In this document: positions 1-5,823 of the stretch, one piece after another | Layout: the number at the start of each line of letters is the position of its first letter | Position numbering within the stretch: the first letter of the stretch is position 1 | Assembly: GCA_963513115.1 (NCBI GenBank) | Contig: CAUPPN010000061.1 | Location: forward strand, 1-6,619 | Length of the DNA: 6,619 nucleotides | From: JABCPO02 sp963513115 | GTDB lineage: Bacteria > Bacillota > Clostridia > TANB77 > CAG-508 | Direction of reading: 5' to 3' | The notes under the pieces: generated by a model | What the model saw: only the letters and a program-made list of their open reading frames with translations | Told to the model about the DNA's origin: nothing | Databases searched by the model: none | Position numbers and translations under genes: made by a program

Positions 1-16
1 CATAAGAGTATAAATA

Positions 17-25
17 TGCTATAAT
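17..25 (+). promoter_or_regulatory. Extended -10 promoter of the glucosaminidase gene
   Basis: The sequence TGCTATAAT is a perfect -10 hexamer (TATAAT, 20-25) preceded by the TGn extended -10 element. A -35 hexamer at 17-bp spacing would fall across the left edge of the window (about -3 to 2), so it cannot be assessed. Transcription would start near 32, giving a leader of about 80 bases before the ATG at 112. No better promoter-like pair is visible between here and the gene. Confidence 0.6.
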
Positions 26-49
26 ATATATGAATGATATTCATTTATA
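25..49. repeat. Imperfect palindrome over the -10 and start region, possible operator
   Basis: A perfect inverted repeat, ATGAAT-GAT-ATTCAT (30-44), extends outward to 25-49 with one mismatched pair (29/45). It overlaps the last base of the -10 hexamer and the predicted transcription start, a position where a bound repressor would block initiation. A second, smaller inverted repeat, AGATA-AA-TATCT (54-65), follows. The arms are A/T-rich and I cannot assign a regulator. They resemble Fur-family boxes only loosely. Part of the symmetry could be chance in such AT-rich DNA. Confidence 0.35.
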
Positions 50-96
50 GTGTAGATAAATATCTGAACTAGAGTAAAATTATTATTATGTACAAA

Positions 97-103
97 AAAG
101 GAG
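97..103 (+). promoter_or_regulatory. Ribosome binding site that fixes the start at 112
   Basis: AAAGGAG lies 8 bases upstream of the ATG at 112, an ideal spacing. The in-frame ATG at 88 has only A/T-rich sequence before it, and the Shine-Dalgarno would then lie inside its own coding region. The start is therefore 112, not 88. Confidence 0.85.
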
Positions 104-111
104 AGACTAAA

Positions 112-903
112 ATGACAAAAACTAACAAAGTACAAGGTAGAGCAGGACAAAGAAGAAATACAAGTAAAATGGCACCAAGTAGGCCACCTATGAAACATAA
201 GAAACATAGAAAATATACTAAAAAGCAAATCTATAGAAATCGTAGAATTTTTGTAGGAGTTGCAGCAGTATTATTTTTTATAATTGTTTTTTCACTTGTA
301 AACGTAGGAGTAAAAGCCTATAAGGGTATAAGTAATCGCAATAAGTTGAAACCAGAAGTTCAACAAGTTAGTATAACTGATGATGTGGTTAGCAACTATA
401 ACAGATTTAATTCTGGATTTGTTCCAAGCAAAGAAATTCAATTTTCTTCAAATTATGATACCAGAGTTGGAAAACTCTATACCATAACTGAAATTGATGA
501 ATTTAATCATTTGATTAGAACATCAGGAAAATTTAGAGAAGGTAGTGTATTTTACACTCATCCTGAAGCTTTCTTGAAAGCTCAAGAACAGACAGGAGTA
601 AACGCATTATTCATGATTGCAGTATGCAATATAGAAAGTAATGGCGGATTAGCTTGGGAAGCAATTCCTAAAAAGAGCAATAACATTTTTAGCATAAAAA
701 CTATTAATGGAGATTGGGCAAGTTATGATAGTATTGACGATGCTGTAATGGCATTTGCAAGACTAATATCTGAAGGTAGTTATTACTGGAAAGAAGATAA
801 CTTCAATGTAAATAGTATAGGAAAAATATATTGTGAAGAAGGTCATTGGACACAATATGTTAATGACACAATACAAGATTGTCTAGAAACTCTAGCTAGA
901 TAA
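112..903 (+). CDS. Membrane-anchored cell-wall glucosaminidase (GH73-like)
   Basis: The 263-residue protein is predicted to cleave peptidoglycan glycan strands (endo-beta-N-acetylglucosaminidase activity) outside the membrane. Residues 1-45 are very rich in Lys and Arg, residues about 46-67 form one hydrophobic segment, and the rest should face the exterior: a type II signal-anchor layout with no cleavage site evident. The glucosaminidase fold occupies about residues 145-260. NIESNGGLAW carries the likely catalytic glutamate, E175. NNIFSIK (190-196) matches the family's N-[IL]-F-G-I-K motif with Ser replacing Gly, and W202-ASYDS followed by DAV (210-212) matches the segment after it. No LysM, SH3 or choline-binding repeats are present, so attachment is by the membrane anchor alone. 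It is monocistronic, with its own promoter and terminator. The enzyme class is well supported by motifs; the exact bond and the role in division or turnover are inference. Confidence 0.85.
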   Translation: MTKTNKVQGRAGQRRNTSKMAPSRPPMKHKKHRKYTKKQIYRNRRIFVGVAAVLFFIIVFSLVNVGVKAYKGISNRNKLKPEVQQVSITDDVVSNYNRFNSGFVPSKEIQFSSNYDTRVGKLYTITEIDEFNHLIRTSGKFREGSVFYTHPEAFLKAQEQTGVNALFMIAVCNIESNGGLAWEAIPKKSNNIFSIKTINGDWASYDSIDDAVMAFARLISEGSYYWKEDNFNVNSIGKIYCEEGHWTQYVNDTIQDCLETLAR

Positions 904-913
904 TAGTATTTTT

Positions 914-947
914 AGAGTATAGGTTGTTTATCTATACTCTTTTTTTT
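914..947 (+). terminator. Rho-independent terminator after the glucosaminidase gene
   Basis: The perfect 9-bp stem AGAGTATAG (914-922) and CTATACTCT (932-940) has a 9-base loop and runs directly into eight T residues (940-947). It begins 10 bases after the stop codon and separates this gene from the rpoZ operon. Confidence 0.92.
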
Positions 948-997
948 ATAACTCATATTTTTTAATTTTATTTTTTTAATATTATTCTTTTTGTTAG

Positions 998-1033
998 ATT
1001 TAGTATTTATCATTATTATCATTATTACTAAAT
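998..1033. repeat. Inverted repeat enclosing a tandem 9-mer in the noncoding gap
   Basis: Perfect 8-base arms ATTTAGTA (998-1005) and TACTAAAT (1026-1033) flank two exact tandem copies of TATCATTAT (1008-1016 and 1017-1025). There is no T-tract after the right arm, so it is not a terminator. The element lies about 55 bases upstream of the -35 of the rpoZ promoter. Promoter-like hexamers also occur here (TTGTTA 991-996 with TATTAT 1014-1019; TATAAT 1040-1045) but are unremarkable in such AT-rich DNA. A binding site for a regulator is possible. The rest of 948-1089 holds no credible gene. Confidence 0.45.
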
Positions 1034-1089
1034 AAAAAGTATAATTTAAAAAGATAACTAAAGCATATAAGTTAAGTAAAAAAAACTGA

Positions 1090-1118
1090 TTGAAAAAAGG
1101 TATTAAAAGTGATATAAT
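1090..1118 (+). promoter_or_regulatory. Sigma-A type promoter of the rpoZ-gmk-priA-hisS operon
   Basis: TTGAAA (1090-1095) and TATAAT (1113-1118) are separated by exactly 17 bp. Transcription should start near 1125, leaving a leader of about 28 bases with the ribosome binding site AAGGAG at 1141-1146. The leader is too short for a riboswitch or T-box, so the operon looks simply promoter-driven. Confidence 0.82.
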
Positions 1119-1152
1119 TTTAAATATCTAAAAAGAAATTAAGGAGTTATAT

Positions 1153-1362
1153 ATGATAATAGAACCATCACTTACAGAATTAAGCAAAATAATACCAGAT
1201 AGGTATGAATTAATATTAACAATTGCAAAAAGAGCAAAAGAATTACAAGGAGGTTCAGATAAATTAACAAGATTTGAACATCCAAATTATTTAACAGTTG
1301 CAGCGCATGAAATTAAAGAAGGACTAGTAAGACCTACAGAAAAGAAAGAAGGATTATATTAA
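1153..1362 (+). CDS. rpoZ: DNA-directed RNA polymerase subunit omega
   Basis: This 69-residue protein is the omega subunit, which helps beta-prime fold and assemble into RNA polymerase. The family signature is clear: R17-Y-E-L then A-K-R-A-K near residues 25-29, an A-A-H-E-I-K-E-G helix at about 50-57, and a short charged tail. The length is normal for Bacillota. AAGGAG sits 6 bases before the ATG. It is the first gene of the operon, and its stop codon overlaps the start of gmk by one base (TAATG), so the two are probably translationally coupled. In most Bacillota rpoZ follows gmk; here it precedes it. Confidence 0.93.
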   Translation: MIIEPSLTELSKIIPDRYELILTIAKRAKELQGGSDKLTRFEHPNYLTVAAHEIKEGLVRPTEKKEGLY

Positions 1363-1922
1363 TGATAGTTGTATTATCTGGAGTTTCAGGCTCAGGAAAA
1401 GATACAATAAAAACAAGGTTAATTGAAAGAAATTCAGATATAGTAAGTATACCATCATATACAAGTAGAGAAATAAGAGAATTTGAAATAGAAGGTAAAG
1501 AATACTATCATGTAGATAAAAAAACATTTGAAAATATGATAAAAGATGGTAAATTCTATGAATATAATATTCATCATGACAATTATTATGGAACAAATAA
1601 GGAAATATTGGATAATGCTATTTCTGAAGGCAAAATAATAGTAAAAGATATTGATGTAAATGGAACAAAATCATTAAAAGATATATTTAAAGAAGATATT
1701 AAAATCATAACAATTTTTTTATACATAACAAAAGAAGAAATGGAAAAAAGATTAAGAGATAGAGAAGATAATTTAAGCGAAGAAAAATTAAAATTAAGAA
1801 TTAGTAGATATGATTATGAAACAGAAAAATCAATAGAATATGATTATGTAATTAAAAACAATAATGTAGAAGAAACTGTGAAAAAAATAGAAGAAATAAT
1901 AGCAAAAGAAAGGAAAATATAA
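1362..1922 (+). CDS. gmk: Guanylate kinase, divergent
   Basis: The 186-residue protein should phosphorylate GMP to GDP with ATP, an essential cytoplasmic step in guanine nucleotide supply. Motifs in order: P-loop GVSGSGKDT (7-15); the GMP-binding segment S32-Y-T-S-R36-x-x-R39-x-x-E42-x-x-G45-x-x-Y48; G-K-F-Y-E67-Y; Y-G-T (76-78); D-I-D-V-N-G (96-101), corresponding to the family's DIDWQG; the lid arginines in K-R-L-R-D-R (129-134); and Y-D-Y-V-I near 160-164. AAGGA at 1349-1353, inside rpoZ, lies 8 bases before the ATG. The P-loop has Asp14 after the lysine where Gmk usually has Ser or Gly; Asp there recalls PhnN (ribose bisphosphokinase, a Gmk relative). The intact GMP-binding segment, the DID motif and the neighbour rpoZ favour Gmk. 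Confidence 0.88.
   Translation: MIVVLSGVSGSGKDTIKTRLIERNSDIVSIPSYTSREIREFEIEGKEYYHVDKKTFENMIKDGKFYEYNIHHDNYYGTNKEILDNAISEGKIIVKDIDVNGTKSLKDIFKEDIKIITIFLYITKEEMEKRLRDREDNLSEEKLKLRISRYDYETEKSIEYDYVIKNNNVEETVKKIEEIIAKERKI
1909..1914 (+). promoter_or_regulatory. Ribosome binding site supporting a TTG start for priA
   Basis: AAAGGA within the last codons of gmk lies 9 bases before the TTG at 1924. The next in-frame ATG would be codon 55, which would delete the conserved N-terminal FDYRIP segment, so TTG is the credible start. Confidence 0.75.
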
Positions 1923-1923
1923 T

Positions 1924-4410
1924 TTGTTTGCTAAAATAGTTATAAATTCTAAAGCATCAGAATTAAATACTACTTTTGATTATAGGATACCAAAAGAATT
2001 AGAAGAAAAAATACATTTAGGGACAAGAGTTATTGTTCCTTTTGGATTAGGTAAAAATACAAGAGATGGCTATGTAATTGCTATTATGAAAGAATCAGAG
2101 TTTGAAAAATATGGAAAAAAGAAGTGCAAAGAAATATCAGAAGTTGTAGATTCATATGATATTTTAACAAAAGAAAAAATAAGGCTTGCTAAATGGATGT
2201 CACTTAGATACTTTTCAAATATATCTGAGTGCATTAAACTTATGGTAAACCCAGAAACTACAAATAAGAATATTGAAAATATAATAAAAGAGAAAAAGCA
2301 AAAAATAGTTTCAATAGATAAAAAAATACTTAAAGAAGATATAATGCAAAAATATATATATGAACTATTAGAAACATTAGAAAAAGATAAAGAAAGTATA
2401 GTAGTTGATACATATAATTTTAAAACATCTGAAGATGAAAATATTATAACAAAATATAATCTAACAGATAAAAGAAAAATAGCATTAGATATGCTAATTT
2501 TAAATGGAAAAATATTAGAAGAAAAACAAGAAAACAAAAATAAAATAATAGAAGTATCTATGCCACTTAAAGAATATAGAGAATTAAAATTAGTAAGTGA
2601 CGGATTAATAAAAGGACTTGAAGAAAAAGGAATAATAGTTAAAAAAGATGAACAAGTAACATACAATGAATTTGTATATAATGATTATAATGCAGATGAA
2701 AAAGAAAAAGACTTAGTATTAAATAATGAACAGCAAAAAGTGTATGATAATATTGTAGACTATGTTGAAATGAATATGTATAGTAAGCATTTGATATTTG
2801 GAGTAACTGGGTCTGGAAAAACAGAAATATATATACAATTGATTAGGAAAGCAATTGAAAATGAAAAAACTGCAATTGTATTAGTGCCAGAAATAGCACT
2901 AACACCACAAATAGTTGAAAGATTTACTAAAAGATTTGGATCAAATGTAGGAGTACTACATAGTAGGTTATCTAATAGAAAAAGATATGAAGAATGGAAT
3001 AGAATATTAAGAGGAGAAGCAAAAATTGTAATAGGTACAAGATCTGCAATATTTGCACCACTTAAAAATGTAGGGATAATAATTATAGATGAAGAACAAG
3101 ACCAATCATACATTTCTGATATGCAACCAAAGTACAATGCAAAAGAAGTAGCAGATGAAATTTCAAAAACATATAATTGCCCACTAGTACTTGGAAGTGC
3201 AACACCACTTGTAGAAACATATTATTATGCAGAAAAAGAAGATATAATATTACATAAGTTAACTAAAAGAATAGGTAAAAATGTATTACCTAAAGTAGAG
3301 ATAGTAGATATGAAACATGAAAAATCTATACTATCTAAAAGAGTAAAAGAAGAACTATTAGAAAATCATAAAAAAGGAAATCAAAGCATATTATTTTTAA
3401 ATAGGAGAGGATACTCTAGCTTGGTAATGTGTACAAATTGTGGATACACATTCAAATGTAATAGGTGCGATGTATCACTTACATACCATAAAAAAGATAA
3501 TAGCTTAAAATGCCATTACTGTGGTTATACAAGAAAATACCCGGATAAGTGCCCAGAATGTGGAAAGAAACTTAAAAATGCAGGTATTGGAACAGAGCAA
3601 TTAGAAAAAATAGTAAACAAGGAATTACCAGAACTTACTACAATTAGAATGGACTTAGATACAATAAGTTCTAAAGTAACACATGAGGATGTAATAAACA
3701 AGTTTAAAAAAGATAATATAGATATATTAATTGGAACACAAATGGTAACAAAAGGACATCATTTTCCTAAAGTAACATTATCATGTGTAGTGCTTGCAGA
3801 TAGCATGTTAAACTTTGAAGGATATATGGCAACAGAAAATGCATTTCAAAATATAGTACAGGTAATTGGAAGATCAGGAAGAGAAGAAGAAGGGCTTGCA
3901 ATAATACAAACATATAATCCACAAGATGTTGTAATTAACATAGCCAAAGAATCAGACTATGAGAAATACTATAACTATGAGATAGCGGCAAGGGAGGTAC
4001 TAAACTACCCGCCATTTAAGGATATAATATCTGTATCTGTATTATCATATAAAGAAAATAAGGCGGTATTTTTTGCAAAGGTAGTCAAAGAAAATTTGCA
4101 AAAAATGCAACTTAAGTTTAAAGAAAAAGAAGAAAAGAAACTTGTAAAACTAGAAGAAATGCCAAAAGATGAAAAAGTGAAAAAAGAAATAGAAAAATCA
4201 AAACAAAATATATATGTACTACAAAATATGATAATCATGCAAGAAACACCATACTATATTAGTAAAATTAAAAATCAATACAGATGGAAAGTAATAATTA
4301 AATGTGATTATAATTCATATATTGCTAAAATACTTAATTTTATTAAAAAAGAACTAACTAATCAAAAAGATCCTATGATCTCTGTAGAGTTAAACCCAAA
4401 TACAATATAA
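1924..4410 (+). CDS. priA: Primosomal helicase PriA (replication restart)
   Basis: This 828-residue superfamily-2 helicase recognises stalled or abandoned forks and reloads the replisome. The N-terminal 3'-end-binding domain is at about 1-110 (F-D-Y-R-I-P at 18-23), followed by a lysine-rich winged-helix region to about 265. Helicase motifs: Walker A GVTGSGKT (293-300), VPEIALTPQ (321-329), GTRSAIFAP (371-379), Walker B variant D389-E-E-Q, GSATP (424-428), GTQMVTKGHHFP (604-615) and motif VI QVIGRSGR (646-653). Eight zinc-ligand cysteines in four CxxC pairs are intact: 503/506, 512/515, 530/533, 543/546. YPPF (695-698) and the terminal YRWKVIIK (786-793) are typical of the family. Differences from the usual PriA: Gln for His in DEEH, FEGY where PDFR is expected (631-634), Ile and Ser in motif VI, and a Lys/Glu-rich stretch at about 731-760. 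It starts one base after the gmk stop. Confidence 0.98.
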   Translation: MFAKIVINSKASELNTTFDYRIPKELEEKIHLGTRVIVPFGLGKNTRDGYVIAIMKESEFEKYGKKKCKEISEVVDSYDILTKEKIRLAKWMSLRYFSNISECIKLMVNPETTNKNIENIIKEKKQKIVSIDKKILKEDIMQKYIYELLETLEKDKESIVVDTYNFKTSEDENIITKYNLTDKRKIALDMLILNGKILEEKQENKNKIIEVSMPLKEYRELKLVSDGLIKGLEEKGIIVKKDEQVTYNEFVYNDYNADEKEKDLVLNNEQQKVYDNIVDYVEMNMYSKHLIFGVTGSGKTEIYIQLIRKAIENEKTAIVLVPEIALTPQIVERFTKRFGSNVGVLHSRLSNRKRYEEWNRILRGEAKIVIGTRSAIFAPLKNVGIIIIDEEQDQSYISDMQPKYNAKEVADEISKTYNCPLVLGSATPLVETYYYAEKEDIILHKLTKRIGKNVLPKVEIVDMKHEKSILSKRVKEELLENHKKGNQSILFLNRRGYSSLVMCTNCGYTFKCNRCDVSLTYHKKDNSLKCHYCGYTRKYPDKCPECGKKLKNAGIGTEQLEKIVNKELPELTTIRMDLDTISSKVTHEDVINKFKKDNIDILIGTQMVTKGHHFPKVTLSCVVLADSMLNFEGYMATENAFQNIVQVIGRSGREEEGLAIIQTYNPQDVVINIAKESDYEKYYNYEIAAREVLNYPPFKDIISVSVLSYKENKAVFFAKVVKENLQKMQLKFKEKEEKKLVKLEEMPKDEKVKKEIEKSKQNIYVLQNMIIMQETPYYISKIKNQYRWKVIIKCDYNSYIAKILNFIKKELTNQKDPMISVELNPNTI

Positions 4411-4424
4411 TAGAAGGAAATAAT

Positions 4425-5540
4425 ATGAAAAAAGAAATAATTGAGCCAAGAACCTTAAAAGGTTTTATGGAATTATTACCAAAAGAACAAATAATATTTA
4501 ATGAAATATATAATACAATAAAAGATGTATATGAGCTATATGGCTTTTTGCCATTAGATACTCCTGTAATTGAAAGACAGGATGTATTACTTGCAAAAGC
4601 AGGTGGTGAAACAGAAAAGCAAATATACAAATTTAGTAAGGGTGATACAGATATGGCACTAAGATTTGATCAAACTGTACCACTTGCTAAATATGTTGCT
4701 AAAAACTACAATGAACTTACATTTCCTTTTAGAAGATACCAAATATCAAAGGTATTTAGAGGAGAAAGACCACAACAAGGAAGATTTAGAGAATTATATC
4801 AAGCAGATATTGATATAATTGGAGATGGAAAGCTAGATGTTATATATGATGCAGAAATACCAAGTATTATATATTCAATATTTAGAAAATTAGATATAGG
4901 AAAGTTTTTAATTAGAACAAATAACAGGAAGATACTAAATGGACTATATGAATATTTAGAATTAAGTAATATATCTCAAGATATTATTAGAATAATAGAC
5001 AAGATAGACAAGATTGGAAAAGAAGAAGTTAAAAAATTACTTTTAGAATTAATAGAAGATGATAAAAAAGTAGAAAAGATAATGGAAATAACCCTAATTG
5101 AAGGAAGTAATCTTGAAAAAGTAGAAAAGCTAAGAACACTTGGTATAGAAAATGAAAAGTTTAATCAAGGGCTTTTTGAAATAGAAGAAGTATTAAAATA
5201 TGCTAAAACATTTGGAATATCTGATGATTACATTAAATTTGATATGACAATTGCAAGAGGATTAGACTATTATACAGGAACAGTATATGAAGTATTTATT
5301 GAAGGATTAGAAGAAATAGGAAGTGTATGCTCTGGTGGAAGATATGATAATTTAGCAGAATATTATACTGATAAGAAATTACCAGGAGTAGGAATTTCAA
5401 TAGGACTTACTAGATTATTTGATAGACTATATAATTATGGAAGATTAAAAGTATCAAAAAATTATCAGTCACAAATAATAATATTACCGCTTACAAATGA
5501 AGAAAAAATTAAAAAAGAACAAATTTTAGATTTGATTTAA
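4425..5540 (+). CDS. hisS: Histidyl-tRNA synthetase lacking most of the anticodon-binding domain
   Basis: The protein is a class II synthetase that charges tRNA-His. The catalytic core is complete: class II motif 1 region ending near P47; T-V-P (84-86); motif 2 FRGERPQQGRFRELYQ (111-126) followed by ADIDIIG; the histidine-specific ARGLDYYTGTVYE (277-289) with R278; GGRYD (304-308); and motif 3 GVGISIGLTRL (321-331). The QADIDIIG segment and intact motif 2 argue for HisRS rather than the regulator HisZ. HisRS is normally about 415-430 residues. This one ends at 371, about 25 residues into the anticodon-binding domain, just after the first strand (I-I-I-L-P-L). None of the three downstream frames contains the missing part. 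AAGGA lies 6 bases before the ATG, and the gene follows priA by 14 bases. It may be a shortened functional enzyme, a paralogue, or a decayed copy. Confidence 0.92.
   Translation: MKKEIIEPRTLKGFMELLPKEQIIFNEIYNTIKDVYELYGFLPLDTPVIERQDVLLAKAGGETEKQIYKFSKGDTDMALRFDQTVPLAKYVAKNYNELTFPFRRYQISKVFRGERPQQGRFRELYQADIDIIGDGKLDVIYDAEIPSIIYSIFRKLDIGKFLIRTNNRKILNGLYEYLELSNISQDIIRIIDKIDKIGKEEVKKLLLELIEDDKKVEKIMEITLIEGSNLEKVEKLRTLGIENEKFNQGLFEIEEVLKYAKTFGISDDYIKFDMTIARGLDYYTGTVYEVFIEGLEEIGSVCSGGRYDNLAEYYTDKKLPGVGISIGLTRLFDRLYNYGRLKVSKNYQSQIIILPLTNEEKIKKEQILDLI
4995..5012 (+). repeat. In-frame tandem 9-mer within hisS
   Basis: ATAGACAAG occurs twice in tandem and encodes Ile-Asp-Lys-Ile-Asp-Lys (residues 191-196) in the variable insertion region of HisRS, away from catalytic motifs. 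It is probably a small slippage duplication without functional effect. Confidence 0.5.
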
Positions 5541-5560
5541 AATAATTCTTATGTTATAAT
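5532..5560 (+). promoter_or_regulatory. Promoter of rpmB-nth overlapping the end of hisS
   Basis: TTGATT (5532-5537) and TATAAT (5555-5560) are spaced by 17 bp, and the -10 is extended by TGT (5552-5554). The -35 is formed by the last two hisS codons. Transcription should start near 5567, with a leader of about 48 bases. There is no terminator between hisS and rpmB, so read-through from the upstream operon probably adds to expression. Confidence 0.8.
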
Positions 5561-5614
5561 TTGAATATTATTGATATGCGTATAGAAACGTAAATTTAAA
5601 ACGGAGGTAAGAAA

Positions 5615-5821
5615 ATGGCAAAATGTGAAATAACTGGTAAAAAAACAACTACTGGAAGAAAATTAAGTATAAACCGTTCTCAAGTAAGTAAGAGAGCTAA
5701 AAGACAAGTAAAACCTAATATACAAAAAAGAAAAGTAGTTATGCCAGATGGTACTGTTAAAAAAATGAATATTAGTACATCAGCATTAAGAACAATGAAT
5801 AAAAGGAATAACGCTGAGTAA
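5615..5821 (+). CDS. rpmB: 50S ribosomal protein bL28
   Basis: The 68-residue, strongly basic protein is a large-subunit ribosomal protein. Family features are the N-terminal MAKCEITGKK (like the KCVITGRK of Bacillus L28), the run of basic residues around 25-32, PNIQKRK (34-40), and the S-T-S-A-L-R segment (54-59). bL28 exists in zinc-binding (four Cys) and cysteine-poor forms. Here only C4 remains: the partner position is Thr7, and the second CxxC pair is Ser54/Ala57, so this is the zinc-independent type. GGAGGT at 5603-5608 is an excellent ribosome binding site 6 bases before the ATG. nth begins two bases after the stop, forming a two-gene message. Confidence 0.95.
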   Translation: MAKCEITGKKTTTGRKLSINRSQVSKRAKRQVKPNIQKRKVVMPDGTVKKMNISTSALRTMNKRNNAE

Positions 5822-5823
5822 TA

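Noticed and set aside
88..111. Earlier in-frame ATG at 88 as the start of the glucosaminidase gene
   Set aside because: It lacks a ribosome binding site, and the ideal AAAGGAG for the ATG at 112 would lie inside the extra codons.
19..228. Minus-strand open frame opposite the start of the glucosaminidase gene
   Set aside because: It is antisense to the basic N-terminal tail and the promoter region, with His/Phe/Ser-rich composition typical of a shadow frame.
1119..1152. Riboswitch, T-box or attenuator before rpoZ
   Set aside because: The leader from the predicted start is only about 28 bases and contains no stable hairpin.
2070..3137. Long open frames on the minus strand opposite priA (about 2070-2666 and 2760-3137)
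   Set aside because: They are mirror images of lysine- and isoleucine-rich priA codons, give Ser/Phe/Ile-rich low-complexity proteins, and show no upstream binding site or recognisable domain.
4425..5540. hisS product as HisZ (ATP phosphoribosyltransferase regulatory subunit), which naturally lacks the anticodon domain
   Set aside because: Motif 2 (FRGERPQQGRFRELYQ) and the following ADIDIIG are of synthetase type, R278 is kept, and no histidine biosynthesis genes are nearby. HisZ is not fully excluded by eye.
5541..5614. Missing hisS C-terminus recoverable by frameshift or stop read-through
   Set aside because: Read-through adds only N-N-S-Y-V-I-I before TGA, and the other frames stop within a few codons. 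74 bases could not hold the missing domain in any case.
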